64,000 nucleotides of DNA from CAVPFA01 sp963703655 (GTDB lineage: Bacteria > Actinomycetota > Acidimicrobiia > Acidimicrobiales > Bog-793), in contig CAVPFA010000003.1 of the NCBI GenBank assembly GCA_963703655.1, forward strand, positions 124,001 through 188,000, written 5' to 3'. Position 1 is the stretch's first letter. Every line of letters begins with the position of its first letter. Made by a program: the position numbers and the translations under genes. The notes beneath the pieces were generated by a model. It made no database searches, was not told the DNA's origin, and saw only the letters and a list, made by a program, of their open reading frames with translations. Shown here in pieces: positions 8,403 through 16,894 of the stretch.

Positions 8403-9326
8403 TCAGCTGAAGCGCACGACGCGAACGTGCCGCATTCCTCCAGCTGCGAGCGCCCACGTCGACCCGCTGTCACTCGACCGGAACACTCGCCCGTCGCGCG
8501 TGCCGAGAGCGACCTGGCCGGCAGACGCGGTGACGGATCCGGTGTCGAGATTGAAGGGAAACGACTCCGGAAGGCCGCCGGAGCACGGCTCGAACCGGTC
8601 CCCGATGCGGCATCGGTAGAGGCGCCCGTCGCTTGTCCGAGGCCCGGTCGAAGCGGTCACGAAGGCGGTCTCGCCGTCAAGTGCGACCGCTCTCGAATAG
8701 GTGGCGTGCAGGCCGTCGGTCGTCCACAGCCAGGTCTCGCCACGGTCCTCGCTCGACCCGAATCCGATCGCCGCCGCCACCGCAACACGGCCATCGTCTC
8801 CCGTGACGACTTCGTGGACGTCTGCTTCGGGTGCTATGACGCTCTTCCAGGATCGGCCGCGATCGTCCGATCGCCAGACGCCTCCGACGTGCACATTGGC
8901 GAACCAGACGTCGTCGCTCGAGACAGCGATCGACCGTAGGTCCGGCGTCGAGCCAGCAGGGTTTTCCCAGGCGTCTCTGCCTTCGAGGGTGTCGAAGGTT
9001 CGCAGCTCGCCGATGGTGCCGTCAGGCGCGACCGAGAGGAGATGAGCTCCCTCCACCCCTACCACGAGACTGCCTTCCGACGCAGCGCCCAGACTCTGGC
9101 CGATCCCGTTTTCCAGCCGCACCATCGGCGCGACGTCGAACTCCTCGAGCCGGACGATGCGTCCCCCATCGAGCAGGCTCCACGCCGGTCGCGACCCGGT
9201 CGGCAGCAAGCTTCCGACTCCCCCGGCGAACGAGCCGACCGCCAGCGCCGTGACGGACACGTCCTGGGCGTAGGTGTACGAGCGGTCGAGGTCCTCCAGG
9301 TGACCTGTAGTCCCCACGAGCAGCAT
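8403..9326 (-). CDS. Asp-box (BNR-type) beta-propeller protein
   Basis: 307 residues with repeated Asp-box turns of the S-x-D-x-G-x-x-W type: SDDRGRSW, SEDRGETWLW, SSDSGSTWAL. They recur at roughly 60-70 residue spacing, giving a six- or seven-bladed propeller. No signal peptide is visible (MLLVGTTGHLEDLDRS), so it is probably cytosolic and not a sialidase, since the Arg triad is absent. It lies 11 bases upstream of the KAS III-like gene and is likely cotranscribed. A second protein of this type is at 21057. Ligand unknown. Confidence 0.82.
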   Translation of the reverse strand: MLLVGTTGHLEDLDRSYTYAQDVSVTALAVGSFAGGVGSLLPTGSRPAWSLLDGGRIVRLEEFDVAPMVRLENGIGQSLGAASEGSLVVGVEGAHLLSVAPDGTIGELRTFDTLEGRDAWENPAGSTPDLRSIAVSSDDVWFANVHVGGVWRSDDRGRSWKSVIAPEADVHEVVTGDDGRVAVAAAIGFGSSEDRGETWLWTTDGLHATYSRAVALDGETAFVTASTGPRTSDGRLYRCRIGDRFEPCSGGLPESFPFNLDTGSVTASAGQVALGTRDGRVFRSSDSGSTWALAAGGMRHVRVVRFS

Positions 9327-9376
9327 GTGAGCCTCCTTCGCTCGGTGCGCGCAGTCCGCCCGGCGCCTTCAGGGCC

Positions 9377-9796
9377 TCAGTGGACGCCCGCGTCCGAGGC
9401 TCGCCGCAAGACCTCGGACTTCAGCTGCTGGAACTCGTCCTCTGAGATCACGCCCTCTCGCCTCAGGTCAGCGAGCCGGGACAGCTCCTCTGCGGGGGTC
9501 GCGCCTGTGCCGGCCGCGTCCCGCATGTAGTCGCGGAATGACTGCTCTTGGTACTGCTGGTTCTGTATCTGGTGGGCGCGCATCTTGTCCCCCCGGAAGA
9601 TGAAGTAGGCGAGGATGCCGATAAGCGGCAGCACCAGCACGAACAGTACCCACAGGGCCTTTGCCCAACCCTTCAGGTCGTGACTTCGAAAGATGTCGAT
9701 GAAGACCGAGACCGCCAACCAGATCTCTATGAAGAAGAGGAAGAACCAGAGGATGGAGTACACCACCTGGCCAGTACCGAAGGTCGCTGCGATCAC
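9377..9796 (-). CDS. Small membrane protein with PLDc_N-type and SHOCT domains
   Basis: 139 residues. Two transmembrane helices are at about residues 10-33 (VVYSILWFFLFFIEIWLAV) and 46-67 (ALWVLFVLVLPLIGILAYFIF). The pattern DLKGWAKALWVLFVLVLPLIG is the phospholipase-D-nuclease N-terminal domain pattern. The C-terminal 30 residues (EELSRLADLRREGVISEDEF) are a classic SHOCT oligomerisation motif. The pair is common in actinobacteria and of unknown function. Start: ATG at 9796. Confidence 0.88.
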   Translation of the reverse strand: MIAATFGTGQVVYSILWFFLFFIEIWLAVSVFIDIFRSHDLKGWAKALWVLFVLVLPLIGILAYFIFRGDKMRAHQIQNQQYQEQSFRDYMRDAAGTGATPAEELSRLADLRREGVISEDEFQQLKSEVLRRASDAGVH

Positions 9797-10029
9797 GTTG
9801 CCCCCTCACTGTGAAGGGACCCCCGCTCACGAGGGTCCGGGTCGACGCAGACACTGTGCCGGGTCGATGCTCGTTTGGACTGCGGCCGCTGTCAAGGTTG
9901 AGCGCCCGCGCGGCTTTCTGAGGTCGTCAACCTCGGGCACCTCGCAGCGGACACGAGAAACGCGCGGCCGTGGAATTTAGGTGGCAGTAGGATGCGGGCG
10001 CGTTCGAAGCCGGACCGCTCAGGAGAGCA

Positions 10030-10473
10030 ATGACGACCAACGGAACCCCCCTCGCCTCTGGATTCGAACCTGTCGTCGCGCGCCTGGAAGACCTGGCCCG
10101 TGGTGGAGGGAGCCGGCGCTACCCAGAGCAAATGCAGAGCGCTTACGAGGTCTTCGAGTTCGCCGGACCGGGCAAAGGTGGAGCAGGGGGCGTCTACGTG
10201 GAGAATGCTCGGGTCGGCTTGATGAGGCTCCCTGCCGGGTTCGCGTACACCTTGCACGCCCATCGCTCTCCGGAGGTCTACGTCGTCGTCTCGGGGACGG
10301 GTACCTGGGAGAGCTCAGGCGTCTCGGCTCGCGAGCTGTCCCCCGTCACTTTCGTCTATCACCCGCCCCTTGCCCCGCATGCCCTGACGGCAGGACCGCA
10401 TGAGCCCTTGGTGCTGGTCTACGTGTGGTGGGGCGAACGATCCGTCATCGAGCAGGACGCAGAACTTCTCTAG
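10030..10473 (+). CDS. Cupin-domain protein
   Basis: 147 residues. Cupin motif 1 is visible as HAHRSPEVYVVVSGTGTWE and motif 2 as PPLAPHALTAGPHEPL, enough for a single-domain cupin with a His-rich metal site. RBS CAGGAGAG precedes the ATG. EttA starts three bases after the stop, so the two genes are probably cotranscribed. Substrate unknown; small cupins may be enzymes or sugar- or acid-binding proteins. Confidence 0.85.
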   Translation: MTTNGTPLASGFEPVVARLEDLARGGGSRRYPEQMQSAYEVFEFAGPGKGGAGGVYVENARVGLMRLPAGFAYTLHAHRSPEVYVVVSGTGTWESSGVSARELSPVTFVYHPPLAPHALTAGPHEPLVLVYVWWGERSVIEQDAELL

Positions 10474-10476
10474 GCC

Positions 10477-12156
10477 ATGCCAGCCCAGTTCATCTACACG
10501 ATGCACAACCTCCGGCGCTTCTACCCGCCCGACCGCGAGGTGCTCCGAGGCATCAACTTGTCGTTCTACCCTGGGGCGAAGATCGGAGTCATCGGCGCGA
10601 ACGGCTCGGGCAAGTCCTCTCTCCTCCGGATCATGGCCGGCATCGACGAAGGCTTCACCGGCGAGGCGCGCCTGACTCCGGGCTTCTCTGTCGGATTCCT
10701 GCCTCAAGAACCTCAGCTCGATGCCGCCAAGGACGTGCTCGGCAACGTCTCGGACGGCATCGCCGAGACAAAGGCCCTCGTCGACCGGTTCAACCAGGTG
10801 TCCGCGGCCTTCGGCGATCCGGACGCCGATATCGACGTTTTGCTCGCCGAGCAGGCCGAGCTGCAGGACAAGATCGACGCGGCCGGCGCTTGGGACCTCG
10901 AGCGGACCTTCGAGATCGCAATGGACGCGCTCCGGCTGCCGCCCCCCGACATGGACGTGACGAAGCTCTCGGGAGGAGAGCGCCGGCGCGTCGCCCTGTG
11001 CCGCCTGCTGCTCTCGAAGCCGGACCTGCTGCTGCTCGACGAGCCGACGAACCACCTCGACGCTGAGTCGGTGGCGTGGCTGGAGCGGACGCTGCAGGAA
11101 TACCCCGGCACCGTGGTTGCGGTCACCCACGATCGTTACTTTCTGGACAACGTGGCCGGGTGGATCCTGGAGCTGGACCGCGGGGCCGGCATCCCTTGGC
11201 AGGGCAACTACACCTCGTGGCTCGAGCAAAAGCAGAGCCGTCTCGCCGCCGAGGACAAGGCCGACCGCTCCCGCCAGCGGGCGCTCGAGCGCGAGCTCGA
11301 ATGGATCCGGATGGCGCCGAGGGCACGCCAGGCAAAGGGCAAGGCACGTATCAGCGCCTACAACGCGCTCGTGGCCGAGGCCGAGGCAGCAGACAAGCGG
11401 GCCGACGGGCTCGAGATCACCATCCCGCCCGGTCCACGGCTCGGAGACCGGGTCGTCGACGCAGAAGGGCTGGTCAAGGGGTTCAATGACCGCTTGTTGA
11501 TCGACGACCTGTCATTTCTGCTGCCTCCTGGCGGGATCGTCGGAGTCATCGGCCCGAACGGCGCCGGCAAGACGACCCTGTTTCGGATGATCATCGGCGA
11601 TGAAAAGCCCGATTCGGGCGTGCTCGAGGTCGGCTCGACCGTGGTGCTCTCCTCCGTCGACCAGTCTCGTGACACGTTGGACCCGGATGCGACCGTCTTC
11701 GAAGAGATCACCGGAGGAGCGGTCCAGATCGTCGTCGGGAACCGCGAGCTGCCTGCCCGCGCGTATGTCGCGAGCTTCGGGTTCCGAGGAAGCGACCAAC
11801 AAAAGAGGGTCGGGCAGCTTTCGGGCGGCGAACGCAACCGGGTGCAGCTCGCCAAAGTCCTGAAGAGTGGTGGGAACGTGCTGTTGCTCGACGAGCCGAC
11901 CAACGACCTCGATGTCGACACGCTGAGAGCCCTGGAGGACGCTTTGCTCGGGTTTCCGGGATGTGTCGTCGTCATCAGCCACGACCGATGGTTTCTCGAC
12001 CGGATATCCACCCACGTGCTCGCCTACGAGGGAGACTCAATCGTCCGGTGGTTCGAGGGCAATTTCAGCGATTACGAAGCCGATCGGCACCGCCGACTCG
12101 GCCAAGCCGCCGACCAGCCGCACCGCCTTCGCTACAAGCCACTGACTCGCGGCTGA
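10477..12156 (+). CDS. ettA: ABC-F translation factor EttA
   Basis: Energy-dependent translational throttle; ATP-bound EttA occupies the ribosomal E site. 559 residues with two ATPase cores in tandem. Walker A motifs are GANGSGKSS (~residue 45) and GPNGAGKTT (~360). Signatures are LSGGERRRVAL and LSGGERNRVQL, with Walker B blocks LLLLDEPTNHLD and LLLLDEPTNDLD. The charged inter-domain linker contains the arm typical of EttA. There are no transmembrane segments, as usual for ABC-F. Length matches the EttA subfamily, so a resistance-type ABC-F is unlikely. Confidence 0.95.
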   Translation: MPAQFIYTMHNLRRFYPPDREVLRGINLSFYPGAKIGVIGANGSGKSSLLRIMAGIDEGFTGEARLTPGFSVGFLPQEPQLDAAKDVLGNVSDGIAETKALVDRFNQVSAAFGDPDADIDVLLAEQAELQDKIDAAGAWDLERTFEIAMDALRLPPPDMDVTKLSGGERRRVALCRLLLSKPDLLLLDEPTNHLDAESVAWLERTLQEYPGTVVAVTHDRYFLDNVAGWILELDRGAGIPWQGNYTSWLEQKQSRLAAEDKADRSRQRALERELEWIRMAPRARQAKGKARISAYNALVAEAEAADKRADGLEITIPPGPRLGDRVVDAEGLVKGFNDRLLIDDLSFLLPPGGIVGVIGPNGAGKTTLFRMIIGDEKPDSGVLEVGSTVVLSSVDQSRDTLDPDATVFEEITGGAVQIVVGNRELPARAYVASFGFRGSDQQKRVGQLSGGERNRVQLAKVLKSGGNVLLLDEPTNDLDVDTLRALEDALLGFPGCVVVISHDRWFLDRISTHVLAYEGDSIVRWFEGNFSDYEADRHRRLGQAADQPHRLRYKPLTRG

Positions 12157-12179
12157 AGTGGCGTGGGCCGGCGCGCATC

Positions 12180-12208
12180 TTGTCACGCCGGTCAACGCGC
12201 TCTACAAT
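12180..12208 (+). promoter_or_regulatory. Promoter of the secreted protein gene
   Basis: TTGTCA (12180-12185) and TACAAT (12203-12208) are separated by 17 bases, close to the housekeeping consensus. The predicted transcript start is near 12215, leaving a leader of ~80 bases. That leader includes a small GC-rich inverted repeat (ggcgcgccgcgcc) and the duplicated ribosome-binding segment described separately. Confidence 0.65.
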
Positions 12209-12248
12209 GCTGGCGACTACAGCAGGGGTTGGCGCGCCGCGCCAGTTG

Positions 12249-12297
12249 ATCCACGAGGGGGAGAAGTCCCATGTTCATCCGCGAGGGGGAGAAGTCC
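12249..12297 (+). repeat. Tandem duplication of the ribosome-binding segment
   Basis: The 16-base core cgagggggagaagtcc occurs at 12254-12269 and again at 12282-12297, a period of 28 bases, with matching flanks atcc-cgaggg. Each copy is followed by an ATG (12271 and 12298), and both ATGs are in the same frame. The second ATG leads straight into a normal signal peptide, so it is the likelier main start. Confidence 0.8.
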
Positions 12298-13710
12298 ATG
12301 AAAAGTCTGCGGTTTGTTCCAATCTTGATGCTTGCCTTGTCGGGTGTCCTGGCGACCACTGTCGCCACGAGCGCAGCGTCGCCCCTCCGGCACAGAGATG
12401 GCCAGACCTACAACTGCACTGGTGGCAACGTGCCCCCGGGTTCCTACCGTTCGATCATCGTTACCGGCGTTTGTTACATGCCGGCTGGCACGATCAGGGT
12501 CCGGAAGAATCTGGTCGTCGCACCGGGGGCACTGCTCGACGCCACCACTCCCGGTGACGGCCTTGCCCTCACACCTCCGGGTCCCCCGGCTCCGCCGCTG
12601 CTGCCTGCCGGTACTCCGCTGGTTCCTGCGACTCTCGATGTCGGAGGCGACGTCTTCGTCGGCAACGGGGCAGTGCTGTCGCTCGGATGCTCACCGAACA
12701 TCTCTTGTCCCGAGGCGGTCACCTACGACCACATCGACGGGAACCTCACGGCCATCGGCGCCCTCAGCGTCGTGGTCCACTCGACACGCATCCGCGGCAA
12801 CTTCTCCCTGCTGGGCGGAGGCGGAGGGCCTGCCGTCGTGGACGGCGTCGGCTCCGGTGCGTGCCTTGGGAGCCCACCGTTCTCCGGCATCGACGTGCCC
12901 GCTCCCGCGCCCTGGAGCTCCGACCCGAGCCTGGTCGGCACGCCCGTCTACAGCGACTCGGAGGACAACTCGATCGGTGGCAACGTCACCATTCTGGGCC
13001 TGCAGTCGTGCTACCTCGGATTGTTTCGCACTCAGATCGGCGGGAGCGCCACGATCGCCGGCAACACGATGGGCGACCCAGACGCTGTGGAAGTCGCCAG
13101 CAACCTCGTCGGGCGTAACCTGATCTGTCTCAACGACGTTCCCGCGGTGCAATGGGGCGACAGTTTGGGAGCCCCGAGCATCGTCGGTCGCTTCGGGATC
13201 GGTCAGTGCGGGTTCAACGTGGTCCTGCCCAACCCGGCGCCGGAGATCACCTCGGGTGGAGTTCCCGAGCACATCTCGGTGAGCGCCTGGAGCCTGGGAA
13301 GGTACTCCGGGACTCACGTTGTGACGTCGAACGTCGTTACGGCCACACTCGCCACGACCGAGTCAGGCGAGACGCTCGTGGGCGCGATCAACGATGTCAC
13401 CTTGGCCGGATCGGGACTCACCGGATCGGTCTCGGAACAAGTCCTGGTCACGGTCCACGCCAATGGCTCTCAGTCGTTCGTTGCTTTCGACACCTGCTCG
13501 TCTTGCAGCTTCGACGGCCAGACCGGCTCGGTGAAAATCGAGGCCTACGGGAGAACGTCCGCTGATGGCTTCACAAAAGGCACGTTCCTCGTCATCTCGG
13601 GAGGCACCGGGGGTGGCGGTTTGGCGACGCTGGCCGGCTGGGGGACGTTCTCCAGCGCAGGTGAGCCCTCCAGCACATTGCGTCTCAAGGAGCACCTCAG
13701 CATCACCTGA
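12298..13710 (+). CDS. Secreted protein with repetitive beta-structure
   Basis: 470 residues. The N-terminus MKSLRFVPILMLALSGVLATTVATSAAS is a Sec signal peptide with cleavage likely near TSA-ASP. The mature part is rich in Gly, Val, Ser and Thr, with repeating short strands such as GNVTILGLQS, GGSATIAGNTM and GNLTAIGALSVVVHS. That suggests a right-handed beta-helix or bactofilin-like stack. Seven or so Cys residues may form disulfides outside the cell. I recognise no catalytic motif. It has its own promoter and a duplicated RBS, so expression may be high. Confidence 0.8.
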   Translation: MKSLRFVPILMLALSGVLATTVATSAASPLRHRDGQTYNCTGGNVPPGSYRSIIVTGVCYMPAGTIRVRKNLVVAPGALLDATTPGDGLALTPPGPPAPPLLPAGTPLVPATLDVGGDVFVGNGAVLSLGCSPNISCPEAVTYDHIDGNLTAIGALSVVVHSTRIRGNFSLLGGGGGPAVVDGVGSGACLGSPPFSGIDVPAPAPWSSDPSLVGTPVYSDSEDNSIGGNVTILGLQSCYLGLFRTQIGGSATIAGNTMGDPDAVEVASNLVGRNLICLNDVPAVQWGDSLGAPSIVGRFGIGQCGFNVVLPNPAPEITSGGVPEHISVSAWSLGRYSGTHVVTSNVVTATLATTESGETLVGAINDVTLAGSGLTGSVSEQVLVTVHANGSQSFVAFDTCSSCSFDGQTGSVKIEAYGRTSADGFTKGTFLVISGGTGGGGLATLAGWGTFSSAGEPSSTLRLKEHLSIT

Positions 13711-13758
13711 GCGGGCGCTTCAACCATGAGGTCGCGCTTAGGCGAGGCCCATCAAAGA

Positions 13759-14883
13759 TCACATCGCCAAGGCGGCAGCCTCGACCACCGGCGCTGCCGC
13801 CAACAGCGATTCCTCGCCTCCGAAAGGCGCGATCAACTGGAGGCTGGCCGGTAACGGTCCACGAGTCGGTATTGGAAGAGCGAGCGCCGGTACGCCCGCA
13901 AGGTTCGCCGGCAGGGTGCATCGACCCAGCAAGAGTTCGGAGCCGTTCTCGATCAGAGGCGGCAATATCGTCAGGGTCGGCGTGACGATGAGCTCCACGC
14001 GCCGGAAGACTTCGTCGAGTCGGTCCCGCCATCGCTCACGCGTCGCCTCGGCTGACGCGAGCACGTCTCTCCCGACATTCCGGCCCAGACGGAGTCTCTC
14101 GAGAACGTCGTGGCCGATCTTGTCGGGGTACAGCTGCACGAGCTCTCGATTGGTCGACCACGCCTCAGCGACCAGCAAGAGCCCCGTCGCCCGGTTCGCC
14201 TCGCCCCACTCGGGCAGGTCCAGCTCCACTACCTCCCAGCCCGTCGCGCGTAGAGCCCGATCGAGCGCGTCCTCGACATCTGGGTGGCAGTCAATCCGGG
14301 GTCTACCTATGCGCTCAGGCACGTTCGGTGCGACACGAAAGCCGGGTTCGAGCAGCTCCATCCCCTCCACAAGCCCGTGCACATCGCGCGCCATCGGCCC
14401 GACCGTGTCGAGGCTGAGCGCAAGGGGCCATACGCCTTCGAGCGAGATTCGACCCCAGGTGGTCTTGAGGCCGACGACGCCGCAGCAGGCAGCTGGGATT
14501 CGCACCGACCCTCCGGTGTCGCTTCCGTACGCGACGTCCGCTTCGCCCTCGGCGACCGCAACCGCCGAGCCGCTGGACGATCCCCCAGGGACGCGAGCCG
14601 GGTCGAGCGGGTTGACCGGAGTGCCGAACCATGGGTTCACACCCGTGACCCCCAGCGCTAGCTCATGGAGGTTGGTCCGTCCGACGATCCTTGCGCCAGC
14701 TGCCCGGGCGCCCGCCAGGCAGGCAGCATCCGCATCGGCCGGACTGGCCAAGTCTGCGACGGCACGACAGCCGGCGGTCGTCGGCACACCTTGCATGTCT
14801 ATGAGGTCCTTGACGGCCAAGCGCAACCCTGGGGCATACGTCTCGAAACGTGTGATGAACGTGCTCATGGTGGCGGCTGGCAC
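13759..14883 (-). CDS. Amidase-signature family hydrolase
   Basis: 374 residues. The Ser-cisSer-Lys triad is visible: Lys in LAVKDLIDMQG, cis-Ser in PGGSSSGSAVAVA, nucleophile Ser in GSDTGGSVRIPA. Hydrolyses an amide bond of an unidentified substrate. It is short for the family (usually 400-500), mainly at the N-terminus. Start could be the GTG at 14883 or the ATG at 14868; neither has a strong RBS. Placed 39 bases behind the dihydroorotase-like gene, it may complete a ureide or cyclic-amide degradation step. GatA is unlikely because gatB and gatC are absent. Confidence 0.86.
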   Translation of the reverse strand: MPAATMSTFITRFETYAPGLRLAVKDLIDMQGVPTTAGCRAVADLASPADADAACLAGARAAGARIVGRTNLHELALGVTGVNPWFGTPVNPLDPARVPGGSSSGSAVAVAEGEADVAYGSDTGGSVRIPAACCGVVGLKTTWGRISLEGVWPLALSLDTVGPMARDVHGLVEGMELLEPGFRVAPNVPERIGRPRIDCHPDVEDALDRALRATGWEVVELDLPEWGEANRATGLLLVAEAWSTNRELVQLYPDKIGHDVLERLRLGRNVGRDVLASAEATRERWRDRLDEVFRRVELIVTPTLTILPPLIENGSELLLGRCTLPANLAGVPALALPIPTRGPLPASLQLIAPFGGEESLLAAAPVVEAAALAM

Positions 14884-14922
14884 ACTTCTTGTTGGCTGCC
14901 TCGCCTGGCAGGCATAAGAGCG

Positions 14923-16353
14923 TCAGGAAGGTTCCAGGGCAGCAGACTCCACGTATCGTCCGCCGCGGTCAGCAACCGACCCGACCTCGGCTATGACGTC
15001 GCCGCGCCTGACCGTCATCATCGGGCGTCCGACCATCTCCATCCCATCGTATATCGATGCCTCGAGCCCCAACCGCAGCTCATTGGCCCGCAGGACCCAC
15101 CGTTTCGTCGGATCGACTACTACGAGATCAGCGTCCGCACCGACCTGCAACACTCCCTTCTTTGGGTACATTGCAAATCGTCTGGCAGGATTTTCTGCCG
15201 TCAGGGCTGCGAGTGTAAGCCAATCGATGCGCCCCGCGGCAATTCCGTGTGTCAACATGAGCGGAAGAGTCGCGAAAATTTCCGAAAACCCTGGAATTGC
15301 GTCCCACATGCTTTTCGTCTGCTTTTCGACCGAGTTGTAGCGGCAGTTGTCCGAGCCGATGACATCGACGATCCCAGCCCGGATGCCGTGCCACAGATAC
15401 TCCAGATCCGTCCCGCCGCGCACCGGCGGGTTCACCTTGCCGAGCGCCCCTATCATCCACGGAAAATCCTCCAACAGGTAGTGCGGGCAGGTCTCACCGA
15501 CGATGTCCGTCCCCCTTTCCCTGAGATAGGCCAGGGCGCGGACTCCCTCTTCGGAGGACACATGTGGGATATAGACGCGGGCGTTCGTATCCTTGGCCAT
15601 GAGACCCACGTCGAATATCTGCATCGCCTCACAGATCGCCGGCCGAGATTTGGCCCACCAACCTAACGAGTCATGGCCGGATCGGTAGCGCGCCTTCAGC
15701 AACTCGCAGATCCCAGGTTCCTCGCAGTGCACCATGCCTTGCGTCGGTCTCAAGGGCTGATCAAGCGAACCGATTATCTCCAACGATCGGTAGATGAATG
15801 GCATGTCAACCGTCGTGATCCCGAACTCTTCGGCTGCTTCGCCGACATAACTCGGGAACATCTTGAAGGACGTCACACCATGTTCAACCAGGATCGGTAT
15901 CTCGCTGAGGTCCGCGTCATCACTCGGGTTGGCCGTGTAGCGGACATCTACGGGCGATCGCGAGGGTATTGCCTCTTTTGCGAGCTGCAGAAGGGATTTG
16001 CCGGCTCGGCTGAGCCGGGTTGTTATCCAACTGGTGCCGTGAGCGCTCTCGTGGTCGGTCACGATGGTGGTGACCCCGCCGGCGGCTGCCGAGCGAGTCT
16101 CAGAGCTCAGATCGGCGAGAAATTTTGCGTCGTCCGCTGAACCACCAGTTCCGAGGTGAACATGCGGGTCGATGACTCCGGGCAGGATGTAGCTTCCGTG
16201 TACGTCGATCTCCAGATCGGCGCGGGGCAGCGCCCGAGCTCTTCCGATGGCAGTGATGACGCCGCCTTCCGACGCGACCCCACCAGGAACCACAGCACCA
16301 GGTGTTACGACAAAGCCGTTGTCCAACCGCAAACTCGCCACGCGACGCTCCAC
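14923..16353 (-). CDS. Dihydroorotase/hydantoinase-type amidohydrolase
   Basis: 476 residues of the cyclic-amidohydrolase family (dihydroorotase, allantoinase, hydantoinase). Metal ligands are visible as DPHVHLG. The residue expected to be the carboxylated Lys is in TSFKMFPSY, with further His in VHCEE and IPHVS and the Asp in GSDNCRY. The C-terminal strand PTKRWVLRANEL is typical. Substrate cannot be fixed. Dihydroorotase is less likely because no pyrimidine gene is near, while an amidase follows directly. Start is GTG at 16353; another GTG four codons in is possible. Confidence 0.87.
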   Translation of the reverse strand: MERRVASLRLDNGFVVTPGAVVPGGVASEGGVITAIGRARALPRADLEIDVHGSYILPGVIDPHVHLGTGGSADDAKFLADLSSETRSAAAGGVTTIVTDHESAHGTSWITTRLSRAGKSLLQLAKEAIPSRSPVDVRYTANPSDDADLSEIPILVEHGVTSFKMFPSYVGEAAEEFGITTVDMPFIYRSLEIIGSLDQPLRPTQGMVHCEEPGICELLKARYRSGHDSLGWWAKSRPAICEAMQIFDVGLMAKDTNARVYIPHVSSEEGVRALAYLRERGTDIVGETCPHYLLEDFPWMIGALGKVNPPVRGGTDLEYLWHGIRAGIVDVIGSDNCRYNSVEKQTKSMWDAIPGFSEIFATLPLMLTHGIAAGRIDWLTLAALTAENPARRFAMYPKKGVLQVGADADLVVVDPTKRWVLRANELRLGLEASIYDGMEMVGRPMMTVRRGDVIAEVGSVADRGGRYVESAALEPS

Positions 16354-16449
16354 CGGTTCCTAGCAGGGCAACACATCCGCCGGGTACGCCGCCCTGGCGT
16401 CGGCTCCCGGCACGATGGCGCCCCGTCCTTTCGGGCTGGGGCTCGGAGG

Positions 16450-16812
16450 TCAGATCGGCTTCGCGTAGTTGGCCATGCCGGAGAAGTCGATTACGACGCA
16501 GGGCTCCTCGCCGATGGTCCAGCCGTCATGTCCAGCCGGTATGGCGACGACGTCGCCTGGGCCGAACTCGAGCTCAGTGCCGTCGTCCATCAGGATCGCC
16601 TGGCGGCCCGAGACCACGTACCCGAGGTGGGCCGCCTGACAGCTGTCGGTGCCAGCGATCGGCTTCACATGGTCGGACCACCTCCAGCCTGGCTCGAACG
16701 TCGCACGACCCACGACGCCGCCGCCGAGGTTGACGAGTTCTACCCGACCCTTGTCCTGAAACGGGCGCGTCTCGTCCACGTTGTCGAAGCGCTTGCGCTC
16801 TAGTCCTGGCAT
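16450..16812 (-). CDS. Small cupin protein
   Basis: 120 residues. Cupin strands include the His-containing SDHVKPIAGTDSCQAAHLGYVVSGR and the second motif FGPGDVVAIPAGHDGW. RBS AAGGAG precedes the ATG. It lies between the LarA-type gene and the amidohydrolase in an all-minus run. It resembles the widespread actinobacterial cupins that begin with a short charged lead and bind small acids. KdgF-like ring opening of uronates is possible given the neighbours but is not shown. Confidence 0.84.
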   Translation of the reverse strand: MPGLERKRFDNVDETRPFQDKGRVELVNLGGGVVGRATFEPGWRWSDHVKPIAGTDSCQAAHLGYVVSGRQAILMDDGTELEFGPGDVVAIPAGHDGWTIGEEPCVVIDFSGMANYAKPI

Positions 16813-16894
16813 GGTCGCTCTCCTTGTCGTCTTCCGATGACTTTGATCTAGTCCGATCGACGACGAACTGCAACTGCATCGACTGTGGCGCCCG

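Noticed and set aside
9819..9840. Hairpin GGACCC...GGGTCC as a terminator
   Set aside because: It lies upstream of the minus-strand SHOCT gene and has no following T-run in either direction, so it ends no gene.
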